A stretch of DNA of 64,000 bases from Flavobacterium tibetense (GTDB lineage Bacteria; Bacteroidota; Bacteroidia; Flavobacteriales; Flavobacteriaceae). The notes under the pieces are model-generated. The model did not search any database and was not told the origin of the DNA. It saw nothing but the letters and a program-made list of their open reading frames with translations. Shown here piece after piece: positions 40,972-50,431 of this stretch. Numbering within the stretch: position 1 is the first letter of the stretch; each line of letters opens with the position of its first letter. Location: positions 62,001-126,000 of the forward strand of contig NZ_QLST01000003.1 in the NCBI RefSeq assembly GCF_003293845.1, read 5' to 3'. The position numbers were made by a program, and so were the translations under genes.

Positions 40972-42042
40972 ATGAAAAAAATAGTTATCCCAATAATCGC
41001 TCTTTTAGTCGCTTCATGTGGAGGCGACAAACCAGAAGAAGTAAAAAAATCTAATCCAATTGCTGTAACCGTTAGTGCTGTAACAGAAAACAACAACGAG
41101 CCGTTCGTAACCGCAAGCGGAACTATCGAAGCTGAAAACAGTGCCAATTTAAGCACAAGAATGATGGGTCACGTTACGAAAATTCACGTAAAAGTGGGAC
41201 AAAAAGTAATGCAAGGACAATTGTTAGTTAGTGTAAACAATACGGATTTACAAGCTAAAAAAGCACAAGTTGATGCTAGTATCATGCAAGCCCAAGCTGC
41301 TTTTAACAATGCTAAAAAAGATTACGATCGTTTTGTGAATTTATTTGCACAACAATCCGCTTCTCAAAAAGAATTAGACGATATGACTGTGCGCTACGAA
41401 ATGGCTAAAGCTAATTTAGATGCTGCCAAACAAATGCGTAATGAAGTGGTAGCTCAGTTTGCTTATGTCAACTTAACCGCGCCATTTTCTGGTGTAGTGA
41501 CCAATACTTTTGTAAAAGAAGGTGATATGGCAAATCCAGGAATGCCATTAATTAGCGTTGAAGGTGCTTCGGGTTATCAGGTAACGGCAAGAGTTTCTGA
41601 AAATGATATTGCTCAAATCCAAAATGGAATGGCAGTAACAGTGCTTTTGAAATCCAAAAATACCGAAATCAAAGGAAAAGTAGCTGAAGTGAGTTTGTCA
41701 TCAAAAAACACAGGCGGACAATATTTAGTGAAAATCAATTTGGATAAAACCGATGCTAAAATTCTTCCAGGAATGTACACAACCGTGAAATTTCCAATTG
41801 AAAAAACAGCAAAAGTAACAACAGATAAAATTTTAATTCCAACAGAAATTATCTTCACTAATGGCGATTTAAAAGGAATTTACACCGTAAGCCAACAAAA
41901 TACAGCTGTTCTGCGTTGGATTCGTTTAGGAAGAACTTTTGGAAATCAAACCGAAGTTTTATCGGGATTAAATGCCAATGAAAAATACATTCTTTCCGCA
42001 GATGGAAAATTGTTCAACGGTGCAAAAGTAAGTGTGAAGTAA
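40972..42042 (+). CDS. RND efflux periplasmic adaptor lipoprotein
   Basis: The 356-residue protein has a lipoprotein signal (LLVASC) and the membrane-fusion layout: barrel-sandwich lipoyl halves (MMGHVTKIHVKVGQKVMQGQLL and YVNLTAPFSGVVTNTFVKEGD), an alpha hairpin between them (about 95-155), and a beta-barrel domain. It bridges the inner-membrane pump and the TolC channel. No His/Met-rich metal-binding tail is visible, so the substrate is open. Confidence 0.92.
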   Translation: MKKIVIPIIALLVASCGGDKPEEVKKSNPIAVTVSAVTENNNEPFVTASGTIEAENSANLSTRMMGHVTKIHVKVGQKVMQGQLLVSVNNTDLQAKKAQVDASIMQAQAAFNNAKKDYDRFVNLFAQQSASQKELDDMTVRYEMAKANLDAAKQMRNEVVAQFAYVNLTAPFSGVVTNTFVKEGDMANPGMPLISVEGASGYQVTARVSENDIAQIQNGMAVTVLLKSKNTEIKGKVAEVSLSSKNTGGQYLVKINLDKTDAKILPGMYTTVKFPIEKTAKVTTDKILIPTEIIFTNGDLKGIYTVSQQNTAVLRWIRLGRTFGNQTEVLSGLNANEKYILSADGKLFNGAKVSVK

Positions 42043-42043
42043 T

Positions 42044-42075
42044 AGTGTTCAGTAATCAGTTTGAAGTGTTCAGTA
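42044..42075 (+). repeat. AGTGTTCAGTA word repeat
   Basis: Two copies of AGTGTTCAGTA at 42044-42054 and 42065-42075, 21 bases apart, then AACACTT in inverted sense at 42087. They fill the spacer between the adaptor and permease genes. Confidence 0.6.
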
Positions 42076-42115
42076 GAAGAAATTCTAAACACTTAAACTT
42101 TAAACTAAAAAAAAT

Positions 42116-45100
42116 ATGAAAGAAGGTTTAGCAGGCAAAATAGCCAAAAACTTCATCGGTTCTAAATTAACCATATTGCTCATGATTGTTTTCATGGTCG
42201 TAGGGGTTTACAGTTCCTTTTTAATTCCAAGGGAAGAAGAACCACAAATTGATGTTCCCATGGCCGATATTTTTATTGGTTATCCAGGTGCAAGTCCGGA
42301 GGAAGTGGAATCTCGTGTAATCAAACCACTAGAAAAATTAATTTCCAATATCAAAGGTGTGGAGTATGTGTATTCAACTTCTTCCAATGAAATGGGAATG
42401 GTGATTGTTCAATTTTATGTTGGTGAAGACATCGAGCGTTCGTATGTGAAAATGTACAATGAAATCTTCAAACACATGGATCAAATGCCAGCGGGCGTAA
42501 CCATGCCATTAATCAAAACTAGAGCTATCGATGATGTGCCGATGTTAGGATTAACGCTTTGGAGTGAAAATTATGATGACTACCAATTACGTGCAATGGT
42601 AAATCAATTGTCAGACGAAATTGAAAAAATCAACGATGTTTCCATGACTACTAAAATTGGCGGAAGAAGTCGCGAATTGCGAGTAGTTTTGGATAAAGAT
42701 AAAATGGCAGCTGCTGGTGTAGATTTCTTAGGAATTGCTGAAAAAATTAACGCTAGTAACCAACAATTAGGTGCCGGAACATTCAACAATCAAGATACAG
42801 AATTTACCGTTGAAACAGGAAGTTTCTTGCAATCGGTTGATGATGTGGAGAATTTAATTGTTGGCGTAAAACAAAACAATCCTATTTATTTAAAACAAGT
42901 AGCAAGTATTATTGACGGACCCGAATTGGCTAAAAATTATGTGTCATTCGGTTACGGTCAAGCCAATGAAAAAGCATCAACGTATCAATCAGAATATCCA
43001 GCGGTAACTTTAGCTTTTTCCAAACGAAAAGGTGCTGATGCCATGAAAATTTCGGAAGTAATTCTGAAAAAAGTGGAACATTTAAAACAAACGCTAATTC
43101 CAGCTGATGTTCATGTAGAAGTAACCCGAAATTACGGAGAAACTGCTTCTCATAAAGTATCTGAATTATTGATGCACTTAATTGGCGCTATTGTAGCAGT
43201 AACCATTGTGGTGATGTTGGCCATGGGTTGGCGAGGTGGTTTGGTAGTATTTTTATCCGTTCCAATTACATTCGCTTTAACACTTTTGAGTTATTATTTA
43301 TTAGATTATACTTTAAACCGAATTACCCTTTTTGCCCTAGTATTCGTAACCGGAATTGTAGTAGATGATAGTATCATTATTGCCGAAAATATGCACCGTC
43401 ATTTCAAAATGAAGCGACTGCCATTCAAACAAGCGGCTTTATATGCAATTAATGAAGTTGGAAACCCAACAATTTTAGCCACATTTACCGTAATTGCTTC
43501 GGTTTTACCTATGGCATTCGTAAGCGGATTGATGGGGCCATATATGAGTCCAATGCCAATTGGTGCTTCGATTGCTATGATTTTATCTTTGTTTGTGGCG
43601 TTGACGATTACACCGTATTTGGGCTACATTTTCTTACGTGAAAAAGACAAAAAAGGAGAAGAAGTAAAAGAAGAAGGCGAAGGAATTGAAGATACTAGAA
43701 TTTACAAAATTTACAACAAATTTGAGCGTCCGTTGATTGAAAATGGCAAGAAAAGATGGTTGTTTTTAGGATTTACAGCATTCTTGTTGTTGGGTTCAAT
43801 GGTGTTGTTTTTTACCAAATCGGTTATCGTAAAAATGTTGCCTTTTGATAATAAAAACGAATTCCAAGTGGTAATCGACATGCCAGAAGGTACGACTTTA
43901 GAACGAACAGCAGTGGTTACACAAGAAGTAGCTCAATATTTAGCCCAACGTTCAGAAGTGGTAAGTTACCAAAGTTACGTAGGTTCCTCAGCGCCAATCA
44001 CGTTCAATGGTTTGGTTCGTCATTACGATTTGCGTGGCGGAAGCAATATGGCCGACATTCAAGTGAATATCAAAGATAAATCGGAACGAAGTGCTCAAAG
44101 TCACGACATTGCTAAATTATTACGACCTGATATTCAAAAAATTGGTGCGAAATATGGAGCCAATATCAAAATTGTTGAAGTGCCACCAGGACCACCAGTT
44201 TTATCTACTATTGTAGCCGAAATCTACGGACCTGATTATGCCAAACAAATTGAAGTGGCCAATGAAGTGCAAAATATTTTGAAAAACACGACTGATGTTG
44301 TCGATGTAGATTGGATGGTAGAAGATAATCAAGTGCAATTCAAATTTGATGTGGACAAAGAAAAAGCGATGTTGTATGGTATTGCGCCCCAACAAATAGC
44401 ACATTCATTGAACTTAGCTTTAGGCGAAAGAGCGATTGCTAAAATCTATGATGAAAGCGCGACAAAAGCCGTTGGAATTGTGCTAACCTTAGACGAAGCA
44501 GAAAAATCAACAACTGCGGATTTATCCCAAATTCACATTGCTTCTGCGCAAGGACAAATGATTCCTATTGGCGATTTGGTTACCATAAAAGAAAATGTTC
44601 GTGAAAAAAGCATTTATCGTAAAAACCAAAAACGAGTAGTTTATGTAATGGCGGATATGGCGGGAACTTTGGAAAGTCCGGTTTATGCGATTTTGGGAAT
44701 GGAAGAAAAATTAAAACAAATTCCACTACCAAAAGGATATGAAATCAACGAATTATACATCAACCAACCTGAATACGAAGATGACTACACCGTAAAGTGG
44801 GATGGCGAATGGCAAATTACATTGGAAGTCTTCCGTGATTTAGGAATTGCCTTCTTAGCTGTAATCTTCATCATTTACATCTTGATTGTAGGTTGGTTCC
44901 AAAATTTCAAAGCGCCAATCGTGATGATGGTTGCGATTCCACTTTCATTGGTAGGAATTGTGTTGGGTCACTGGATGATGGGTGCGTTTTTTACCGCAAC
45001 GTCTTTCATTGGAATGATTGCATTGGCAGGAATTATGGTACGAAATTCAGTGTTGTTGATTGATTTTGTGAACATTCGTTTGGCAGATGGTATTCCATTA

Positions 45101-45361
45101 AAACAAGCGGTTATTGAAGCTGGCGCCGTTCGAACAACTCCCATTTTATTAACTGCCGGAACAGTAGTTATTGGTGCGTTTGTTATTCTTTTTGATCCAA
45201 TTTTCCAAGGATTAGCCATTTCGTTGATGGGTGGAACCATTGTTTCTACTGTACTGACTTTATTGGTAGTGCCATTGGTATATTATATGATTGAAAAGAA
45301 AAATTATCCAGAAGCGGAAGAAAAATCGGAAGATGAAAATCAAGAAGAAACAACCAACTAA
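42116..45361 (+). CDS. RND superfamily efflux permease (AcrB/HAE1-like)
   Basis: The 1081-residue protein has twelve membrane helices in the 1+5+1+5 RND layout. It has the HAE1-like start KNFIGSKLTILLMIVFMVVGVYSS, the TM4 proton-relay region GIVVDDSIIIAENMHRHF (paired Asp), and large periplasmic porter loops. The conserved Met/Glu residues of CusA-type copper pumps are not evident, so it is better called a general HAE1-type pump than CusA. The co-regulation with a copper receptor and SQR nevertheless suggests a metal or sulfur-compound substrate. Confidence 0.93.
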   Translation: MKEGLAGKIAKNFIGSKLTILLMIVFMVVGVYSSFLIPREEEPQIDVPMADIFIGYPGASPEEVESRVIKPLEKLISNIKGVEYVYSTSSNEMGMVIVQFYVGEDIERSYVKMYNEIFKHMDQMPAGVTMPLIKTRAIDDVPMLGLTLWSENYDDYQLRAMVNQLSDEIEKINDVSMTTKIGGRSRELRVVLDKDKMAAAGVDFLGIAEKINASNQQLGAGTFNNQDTEFTVETGSFLQSVDDVENLIVGVKQNNPIYLKQVASIIDGPELAKNYVSFGYGQANEKASTYQSEYPAVTLAFSKRKGADAMKISEVILKKVEHLKQTLIPADVHVEVTRNYGETASHKVSELLMHLIGAIVAVTIVVMLAMGWRGGLVVFLSVPITFALTLLSYYLLDYTLNRITLFALVFVTGIVVDDSIIIAENMHRHFKMKRLPFKQAALYAINEVGNPTILATFTVIASVLPMAFVSGLMGPYMSPMPIGASIAMILSLFVALTITPYLGYIFLREKDKKGEEVKEEGEGIEDTRIYKIYNKFERPLIENGKKRWLFLGFTAFLLLGSMVLFFTKSVIVKMLPFDNKNEFQVVIDMPEGTTLERTAVVTQEVAQYLAQRSEVVSYQSYVGSSAPITFNGLVRHYDLRGGSNMADIQVNIKDKSERSAQSHDIAKLLRPDIQKIGAKYGANIKIVEVPPGPPVLSTIVAEIYGPDYAKQIEVANEVQNILKNTTDVVDVDWMVEDNQVQFKFDVDKEKAMLYGIAPQQIAHSLNLALGERAIAKIYDESATKAVGIVLTLDEAEKSTTADLSQIHIASAQGQMIPIGDLVTIKENVREKSIYRKNQKRVVYVMADMAGTLESPVYAILGMEEKLKQIPLPKGYEINELYINQPEYEDDYTVKWDGEWQITLEVFRDLGIAFLAVIFIIYILIVGWFQNFKAPIVMMVAIPLSLVGIVLGHWMMGAFFTATSFIGMIALAGIMVRNSVLLIDFVNIRLADGIPLKQAVIEAGAVRTTPILLTAGTVVIGAFVILFDPIFQGLAISLMGGTIVSTVLTLLVVPLVYYMIEKKNYPEAEEKSEDENQEETTN

Positions 45362-45374
45362 AAATTAAAAAGAG

Positions 45375-45680
45375 ATGAAATTATTAATAGTAACCGCTGT
45401 TTCAGAATACCAAGAAGCTATTTTGAAACTCTTTAAAAAAGCCAATATTGAAGCCTTTAGCACATCAGAAATTGACGGATTCAAACAAAATCATGGTTTA
45501 ATTGCGATGCAAAGTTGGTTTCCAACAGCCAATTCAGGAAATGAATCCGTGTTGTTTTTCACGTTTACTGATGAAGCTACTATTGACACTTTTTTTGAAT
45601 TGGGCTATGAGTTCAATCAAAATTTAGAAACCAATAATCCCATTCGTGCTGTGGTGGTGCCAATTGAAAGAAGTTTATAA
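45375..45680 (+). CDS. PII-like small protein linked to the RND pump
   Basis: The 101-residue protein has the ferredoxin-like pattern of PII-type proteins: MKLLIVTAVSEYQEAILKLFKKANIEAFSTSEIDGFKQ, with later beta strands VLFFTFTDEATIDTFFELG and IRAVVVPIERS. Related DUF3240-like proteins follow metal-RND pump genes in other phyla. It is likely cytoplasmic and trimeric, perhaps sensing pump substrate. It starts 14 bases after the permease. Confidence 0.7.
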   Translation: MKLLIVTAVSEYQEAILKLFKKANIEAFSTSEIDGFKQNHGLIAMQSWFPTANSGNESVLFFTFTDEATIDTFFELGYEFNQNLETNNPIRAVVVPIERSL

Positions 45681-45698
45681 CCTTTAAAAACTAGAAAT

Positions 45699-45887
45699 AT
45701 GATTAACAGAATAATTAGAGCCATTGCAGGAACTTTTATCATCTTGAGTGTGCTATTAGGAATGTATGTGAATGAAAATTGGTTTTGGTTTACCATTTTT
45801 GTGGGAGCCAATTTACTCCAATCGTCCTTTACCAAATGGTGTTTGATGGAGGATATTTTGAGAAAAGTATTTAAGATTAAGGATTAA
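45699..45887 (+). CDS. DUF2892 (YgaP-type transmembrane) protein
   Basis: The 62-residue protein is a clear DUF2892 domain: NRIIRAIAGTFIILSVLLG, then WFWFTIFVGANLLQSSFTKWCLMEDILRKV. The KWCLM Cys at the end of helix 2 is the conserved position of the family. DUF2892 forms the membrane part of YgaP sulfurtransferases, which fits the sulfur theme of the regulon. It closes the operon, which ends at the hairpin at 45894. Confidence 0.85.
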   Translation: MINRIIRAIAGTFIILSVLLGMYVNENWFWFTIFVGANLLQSSFTKWCLMEDILRKVFKIKD

Positions 45888-45893
45888 ATCAAG

Positions 45894-45920
45894 AGTCAGG
45901 TGAAAGCCTGGCTTTTTTAT
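45894..45920 (+). terminator. Terminator of the TolC/RND operon
   Basis: AGTCAGG-TGAAAG-CCTGGCT stem (one G-T pair) and a run of T's. Confidence 0.75.
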
Positions 45921-45966
45921 TTCTAATTATCTCAAAATACCACTTTGCGACTTTCCAACTTTATCT

Positions 45967-45974
45967 TATCTTTG
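45967..45974 (+). promoter_or_regulatory. ffh promoter -7 box
   Basis: TATCTTTG with a TTTG at 45944-45947 and a 19-base spacer, an excellent match to the Bacteroidota promoter. Confidence 0.7.
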
Positions 45975-45999
45975 CACTTCATTAAACAAAATCAAGATC

Positions 46000-47337
46000 A
46001 TGTTTGATAATTTAAGCGAAAAACTAGACAAAGCATTTCATATATTAAAAGGTCACGGTAAAATTACAGATGTTAACGTTGCTGATACGCTGAAAGAAGT
46101 TCGTAGAGCCTTATTAGATGCCGACGTGAACTTTAAAATTGCTAAAGATTTTACTACTCGAGTAAAAGAAAAAGCTATTGGTGAAAACGTATTGACTACG
46201 TTACAACCAGGTCAATTGATGGTTAAAATCGTAAAAGACGAGTTGACTGAATTGATGGGTGGTGAAGCGGCTGGAATCAACTTATCAGGAAATCCTTCTG
46301 TGATATTGATGTCGGGTTTACAAGGTTCAGGTAAAACTACCTTCTCTGGAAAATTAGCAAATTATCTTAAAACGAAGAAAAACAAAAAACCTTTATTGGT
46401 AGCTTGTGATATTTATCGTCCAGCGGCAATTAATCAGTTGCATGTAGTTGGAGGGCAAATTGGTGTTGAGGTTTACTCAGAGCCAGAAAATAAAAATCCT
46501 GTTGTTATTGCTGAGAATGCTATCAAACATGCCAAAGCGAATGGTTTCAACGTGGTAATCATTGATACGGCTGGTCGTTTAGCAGTAGATGAGGAAATGA
46601 TGACCGAAATCGCTAATGTTCACAAAGCAATTAAACCACATGAAACATTGTTTGTTGTGGATGCGATGACAGGTCAAGATGCTGTTAATACAGCAAAAGC
46701 GTTCAATGATAGATTGAATTTTGACGGAGTTATCTTAACCAAATTAGACGGTGATACTCGTGGTGGAGCCGCAATTACCATTAAATCTGTAGTGAACAAG
46801 CCAATTAAGTTTGTTGGTACAGGTGAGAAAATGGATGCTATCGATGTGTTCTACCCAAATCGTATGGCTGACAGAATCTTGGGAATGGGAGACGTTGTTT
46901 CCTTAGTAGAAAGAGCACAAGAGCAATACGACGAAGAAGAAGCAAGAAAATTACAAAAGAAAATTGCCAAAAACGAATTCGGTTTTGATGATTTCTTGAC
47001 GCAAATTCAGCAAATCAAGAAAATGGGAAGCATGAAAGATTTGGTTGGCATGATTCCAGGCGCTGGAAAAGCATTAAAAGATGTTGAAATTGAAGATGAT
47101 GCATTCAAACATGTTGAGGCTATAATCTTTTCCATGACTCCAGAAGAAAGAAGCAAACCTTCTGTTATTGACGTGAAACGTAAAAATAGAATTGCCAAAG
47201 GTTCAGGAAGAAAAATTGAAGAAGTTAACCAGTTGATGAAACAATTTGACCAAATGAGCAAAATGATGAAGATGATGCAAGGTGGAGGTGGTAAAAAAAT
47301 GATGCAAATGATGCAAGGCATGAAAGGCATGCGATAA
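46000..47337 (+). CDS. ffh: Signal recognition particle protein Ffh
   Basis: The 445-residue protein has the NG domain with P-loop [14 protein letters not shown] and [11 protein letters not shown], and a Met-rich M domain (MSKMMKMMQ ... [12 protein letters not shown]) that binds signal sequences and 4.5S RNA. It is the targeting GTPase for membrane protein insertion. The operon ends with a hairpin at 47345. Confidence 0.97.
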   Translation: MFDNLSEKLDKAFHILKGHGKITDVNVADTLKEVRRALLDADVNFKIAKDFTTRVKEKAIGENVLTTLQPGQLMVKIVKDELTELMGGEAAGINLSGNPSVILMSGLQGSGKTTFSGKLANYLKTKKNKKPLLVACDIYRPAAINQLHVVGGQIGVEVYSEPENKNPVVIAENAIKHAKANGFNVVIIDTAGRLAVDEEMMTEIANVHKAIKPHETLFVVDAMTGQDAVNTAKAFNDRLNFDGVILTKLDGDTRGGAAITIKSVVNKPIKFVGTGEKMDAIDVFYPNRMADRILGMGDVVSLVERAQEQYDEEEARKLQKKIAKNEFGFDDFLTQIQQIKKMGSMKDLVGMIPGAGKALKDVEIEDDAFKHVEAIIFSMTPEERSKPSVIDVKRKNRIAKGSGRKIEEVNQLMKQFDQMSKMMKMMQGGGGKKMMQMMQGMKGMR

Positions 47338-47344
47338 CATGTAG

Positions 47345-47371
47345 AGACGCGATTCATCGCGTCTTTTTTTT
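47345..47371 (+). terminator. ffh terminator
   Basis: AGACGCGA-TTCA-TCGCGTCT perfect 8-bp stem with a run of T's. Confidence 0.85.
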
Positions 47372-47471
47372 AAATTTTTTAAAATTTAAAACGGTTGGAT
47401 TTATTAAAATGAATTATTTTATTTTAATAAATCCAACCCCAAAAACCATAAACAACACAACAACAAAAAAA

Positions 47472-48356
47472 ATGCAATTATTAGACGGAAAAAAAGTGTC
47501 GGAAGACATTAAGAATGAAATCGCTGCTGAGGTAGCTCAAATGAAAGCAAACGGTGAAAAAGTTCCTCATTTAGCAGCTATTATCGTGGGTAACGATGGT
47601 GCTAGTTTAACCTATGTTGGGAGCAAAGTAAAATCTTGCGAAAGAGTAGGATTTGAGTCCACATTGATTAAAATGCCAAGTACTACTTCAGAAACCGAGT
47701 TACTAAAGAAAATTAAAGAGCTGAACGAGAATGATGATATAGATGGTTTTATTGTTCAGTTGCCATTACCAAAGCAAATTGATACGCAAAAAATCATTAT
47801 GGCTATTTGTCCAACCAAAGATGTAGATGGTTTCCATCCTGAGAATTTTGGTAAAATGGCATTAGATATGAGTACTTTTATACCTGCAACGCCTTTTGGA
47901 ATTTTGGAATTATTAGAGCGTTACAACGTGGAAACCAAAGGAAAGCATACAGTTGTTATTGGAAGAAGTCACATAGTAGGAAGACCTATGAGTATTTTAA
48001 TGGGAAGAAAAGGATTTCCTGGGAATTCAACCGTTACAGTAACGCATAGTCATTCTAAAAATATTAATCAAATTACTTCGCAGGCAGATATTATCATATC
48101 GGCATTAGGCGTTCCCAATTTCTTAAAGGCAGAAATGGTAAAAGATGATGTAGTTATTATTGATGTTGGTATTACAAGAGTTGTAGATGAAACCACTGAA
48201 AAAGGATATAAAATTGTGGGCGATGTTGATTTTGATAACGTATCTAAAAAAGCATCTTACATTACGCCGGTTCCTGGTGGAGTTGGACCAATGACAATTG
48301 CCATGTTATTGAAAAATACACTTTTAGCGAGAGAACGTAGAAGGATGATGGTTTAG
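47472..48356 (+). CDS. folD: Bifunctional methylenetetrahydrofolate dehydrogenase/cyclohydrolase
   Basis: The start is ATG 47472 ([14 protein letters not shown]); an upstream in-frame ATG adds a non-conserved AT-rich leader. The 294-residue product has the FolD signatures [14 protein letters not shown] (catalytic Lys), [10 protein letters not shown] and [13 protein letters not shown], with the NADP-site [11 protein letters not shown]. It interconverts 5,10-methylene-, methenyl- and 10-formyl-THF. Confidence 0.96.
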   Translation: MQLLDGKKVSEDIKNEIAAEVAQMKANGEKVPHLAAIIVGNDGASLTYVGSKVKSCERVGFESTLIKMPSTTSETELLKKIKELNENDDIDGFIVQLPLPKQIDTQKIIMAICPTKDVDGFHPENFGKMALDMSTFIPATPFGILELLERYNVETKGKHTVVIGRSHIVGRPMSILMGRKGFPGNSTVTVTHSHSKNINQITSQADIIISALGVPNFLKAEMVKDDVVIIDVGITRVVDETTEKGYKIVGDVDFDNVSKKASYITPVPGGVGPMTIAMLLKNTLLARERRRMMV

Positions 48357-48374
48357 TTTTTAAATCATTTATAT

Positions 48375-48410
48375 AAAAAAAGCGTTGGATTTATTTCCAA
48401 CGCTTTTTTT
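48375..48410. terminator. Bidirectional terminator after folD
   Basis: Stem AAAAAAGCGTTGGA/TCCAACGCTTTTTT with a 6-base loop between converging genes. Confidence 0.85.
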
Positions 48411-48615
48411 ATGCTTTAGTTTTAGATTTTGATAATTGATTAAAATAATAAAAAGCAAAAATAATTCCTACCACAGCTAACCAGATCAATTTTGTGTTTA
48501 TTGGTGCTGGTGGTGGGTCATCATCCGCAGGTGGATCTAAAGGGTCTGCATAGCTAATGAAGCTCACAAAAGCCATCATTAGTGTAGCATAAAATTTTAA
48601 TAGGTTCGATTTCAT
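48409..48615 (-). CDS. Small secreted/membrane hypothetical protein, Pro/Asp-rich
   Basis: The 68-residue protein has a signal peptide (ending ISYA), a short DPLDPPADDDPPPAP segment and a C-terminal membrane helix (LIWLAVVGIIFAFYYF) with a basic tail, so it is held in the inner membrane with a periplasmic acidic patch. No family recognised. The stop overlaps the shared terminator. Small proteins with a PP-DDDPPPAPI stretch before one helix are seen in Flavobacteriia. Confidence 0.65.
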   Translation of the reverse strand: MKSNLLKFYATLMMAFVSFISYADPLDPPADDDPPPAPINTKLIWLAVVGIIFAFYYFNQLSKSKTKA

Positions 48616-48661
48616 CTTGATTTGGGGTTAAATTGAAATTCTATGCAATAATATTAAAAAA

Positions 48662-50257
48662 TTACTTAGTACGGAAGTCAGAAGTGAAAAATAATTTTAC
48701 ACTTGGGTATTTCTGTTGCGTCATTTGTATAGAAAATTCGCTATCGGCTAAGAAAACCAATTGTCCGTATTTGTCATGACCTAAGAATTTTTGTTTTACT
48801 CTTTTAAATTCTGAGAACTCTTCGTTTTTAGGATCGTCGGCTTTTACCCAACAGGCTTTGTAAGCTGGAAAGTTTTCATACGTACATTTCGCTCCATATT
48901 CATGCTCTAAACGATATTGGATTACTTCATATTGTAAAGCTCCTACGGTTCCAATCACTTTTCTTCCGTTCATTTCTAAGGTAAACAACTGCGCCACTCC
49001 TTCGTCCATTAATTGATCTACTCCTTTTTCAAGTTGTTTTGCTTTCAATGGGTCCGCATTATTAATATAACGGAAATGCTCTGGAGAAAAACTCGGAATT
49101 CCTTTGTAATTCATTTTTTCCCCTTCGGTTAATGTATCTCCGATTTTAAAATTTCCAGTATCGTGTAGTCCAACAATATCTCCTGGATACGAAATATCTA
49201 CAATTTCTTTCTTTTCAGCAAAAAAAGCATTCGGACTTGAAAATTTCAGGTTTTTTCCAAGTCGAACGTGTAAGTACGGTTTGTTGCGTTCAAAAGTTCC
49301 CGAAACCACTTTTACGAAAGCAATTCTGTCTCGGTGTTTTGGATCCATATTGGCGTGAATTTTAAAAACAAATCCGCTAAATTTTTCTTCATTTGGTGCT
49401 ACTAAACGCGTATCTGATTCTTTTGGTCTTGGGGTTGGAGCAATTTCGATAAAACAATCCAATAATTCTCTTACTCCAAAATTATTCAATGCCGAACCAA
49501 AAAACACCGGTTGTAATTCCCCATTTAAGTATTCTTCTTGGTTGAATGGTGGATATACTTCTTCAATCAATTCCAACTCTTCACGTAATCTATTAGCCGG
49601 TTTTTCACCAATAATAGATTCTAATTCAGGATTGTTGATGTCATCAAAAGCAATTGTTTCTTCGATATTTTTTCTGCTATCTCCTTCAAAAAGATTGATG
49701 TTCTTTTCCCAGATATTATAAATTCCTTTAAAATCATATCCCATTCCTATTGGGAAACTTAAAGGCGTAACACGTAATTTTAATTTTTGTTCTACTTCAT
49801 CTAATAAATCAAAAGCATCTTTTCCTTCACGGTCTAACTTGTTGATGAAAACTAGCATTGGAATGCTTCTCATTCGACAAACTTCTACTAATTTTTCCGT
49901 TTGTTCCTCAACTCCTTTTGCCACGTCGATTACCACAATAACACTGTCAACAGCAGTTAGGGTTCTAAACGTATCTTCAGCAAAATCTTTGTGTCCTGGC
50001 GTATCTAAGATGTTGATTTTTTTATCTTTATAAATAAAAGCTAAAACCGATGTAGCTACCGAAATTCCACGTTGGCGCTCAATTTCCATGAAATCGGAAG
50101 TGGCTCCTTTTTTGATTTTATTGCTCTTTACCGCTCCAGCTTCTTGGATAGCACCACCAAATAACAACAGTTTTTCTGTTAAGGTGGTTTTACCAGCATC
50201 GGGGTGTGAAATAATACCAAAGGTTCGTCTGCGTGCAATTTCTTTACTAAAACTCAT
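48662..50257 (-). CDS. prfC: Peptide chain release factor 3
   Basis: The 531-residue translational GTPase has G1 SHPDAGKTT, the switch I region, G3 DTPGH, G4 NKLD, and domains II and III with the RF3-specific SDFRTK end. It recycles RF1/RF2 from the ribosome. It stands alone on the minus strand. Confidence 0.96.
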   Translation of the reverse strand: MSFSKEIARRRTFGIISHPDAGKTTLTEKLLLFGGAIQEAGAVKSNKIKKGATSDFMEIERQRGISVATSVLAFIYKDKKINILDTPGHKDFAEDTFRTLTAVDSVIVVIDVAKGVEEQTEKLVEVCRMRSIPMLVFINKLDREGKDAFDLLDEVEQKLKLRVTPLSFPIGMGYDFKGIYNIWEKNINLFEGDSRKNIEETIAFDDINNPELESIIGEKPANRLREELELIEEVYPPFNQEEYLNGELQPVFFGSALNNFGVRELLDCFIEIAPTPRPKESDTRLVAPNEEKFSGFVFKIHANMDPKHRDRIAFVKVVSGTFERNKPYLHVRLGKNLKFSSPNAFFAEKKEIVDISYPGDIVGLHDTGNFKIGDTLTEGEKMNYKGIPSFSPEHFRYINNADPLKAKQLEKGVDQLMDEGVAQLFTLEMNGRKVIGTVGALQYEVIQYRLEHEYGAKCTYENFPAYKACWVKADDPKNEEFSEFKRVKQKFLGHDKYGQLVFLADSEFSIQMTQQKYPSVKLFFTSDFRTK

Positions 50258-50393
50258 GATTTTGTATTAAATGAGGCGCAAAATTAATGCAATTAATTAA
50301 GAATTAAAATCATTCTTAGGTCTCTTTTCTTTTTTTAAGTTGTTTTTTTAAATTATTCCAATGCAATTCTCTTGATTTATAGCAATGAATTAC

Positions 50394-50401
50394 TATTTTT
50401 G
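50394..50401 (+). promoter_or_regulatory. -7 box of the peptidylprolyl isomerase operon
   Basis: TATTTTTG fits TAnnTTTG, with a TTG at 50372-50374 and a 19-base spacer. Confidence 0.6.
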
Positions 50402-50431
50402 TTGGTTGCAACCTAAAATTTATTTACAACG

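Noticed and set aside
42116-45361. RND pump as a CusA copper exporter
   Set aside because: The Met-rich and Met/Glu relay residues of CusA were not seen and the adaptor has no metal-binding tail; HAE1-like is the safer call.
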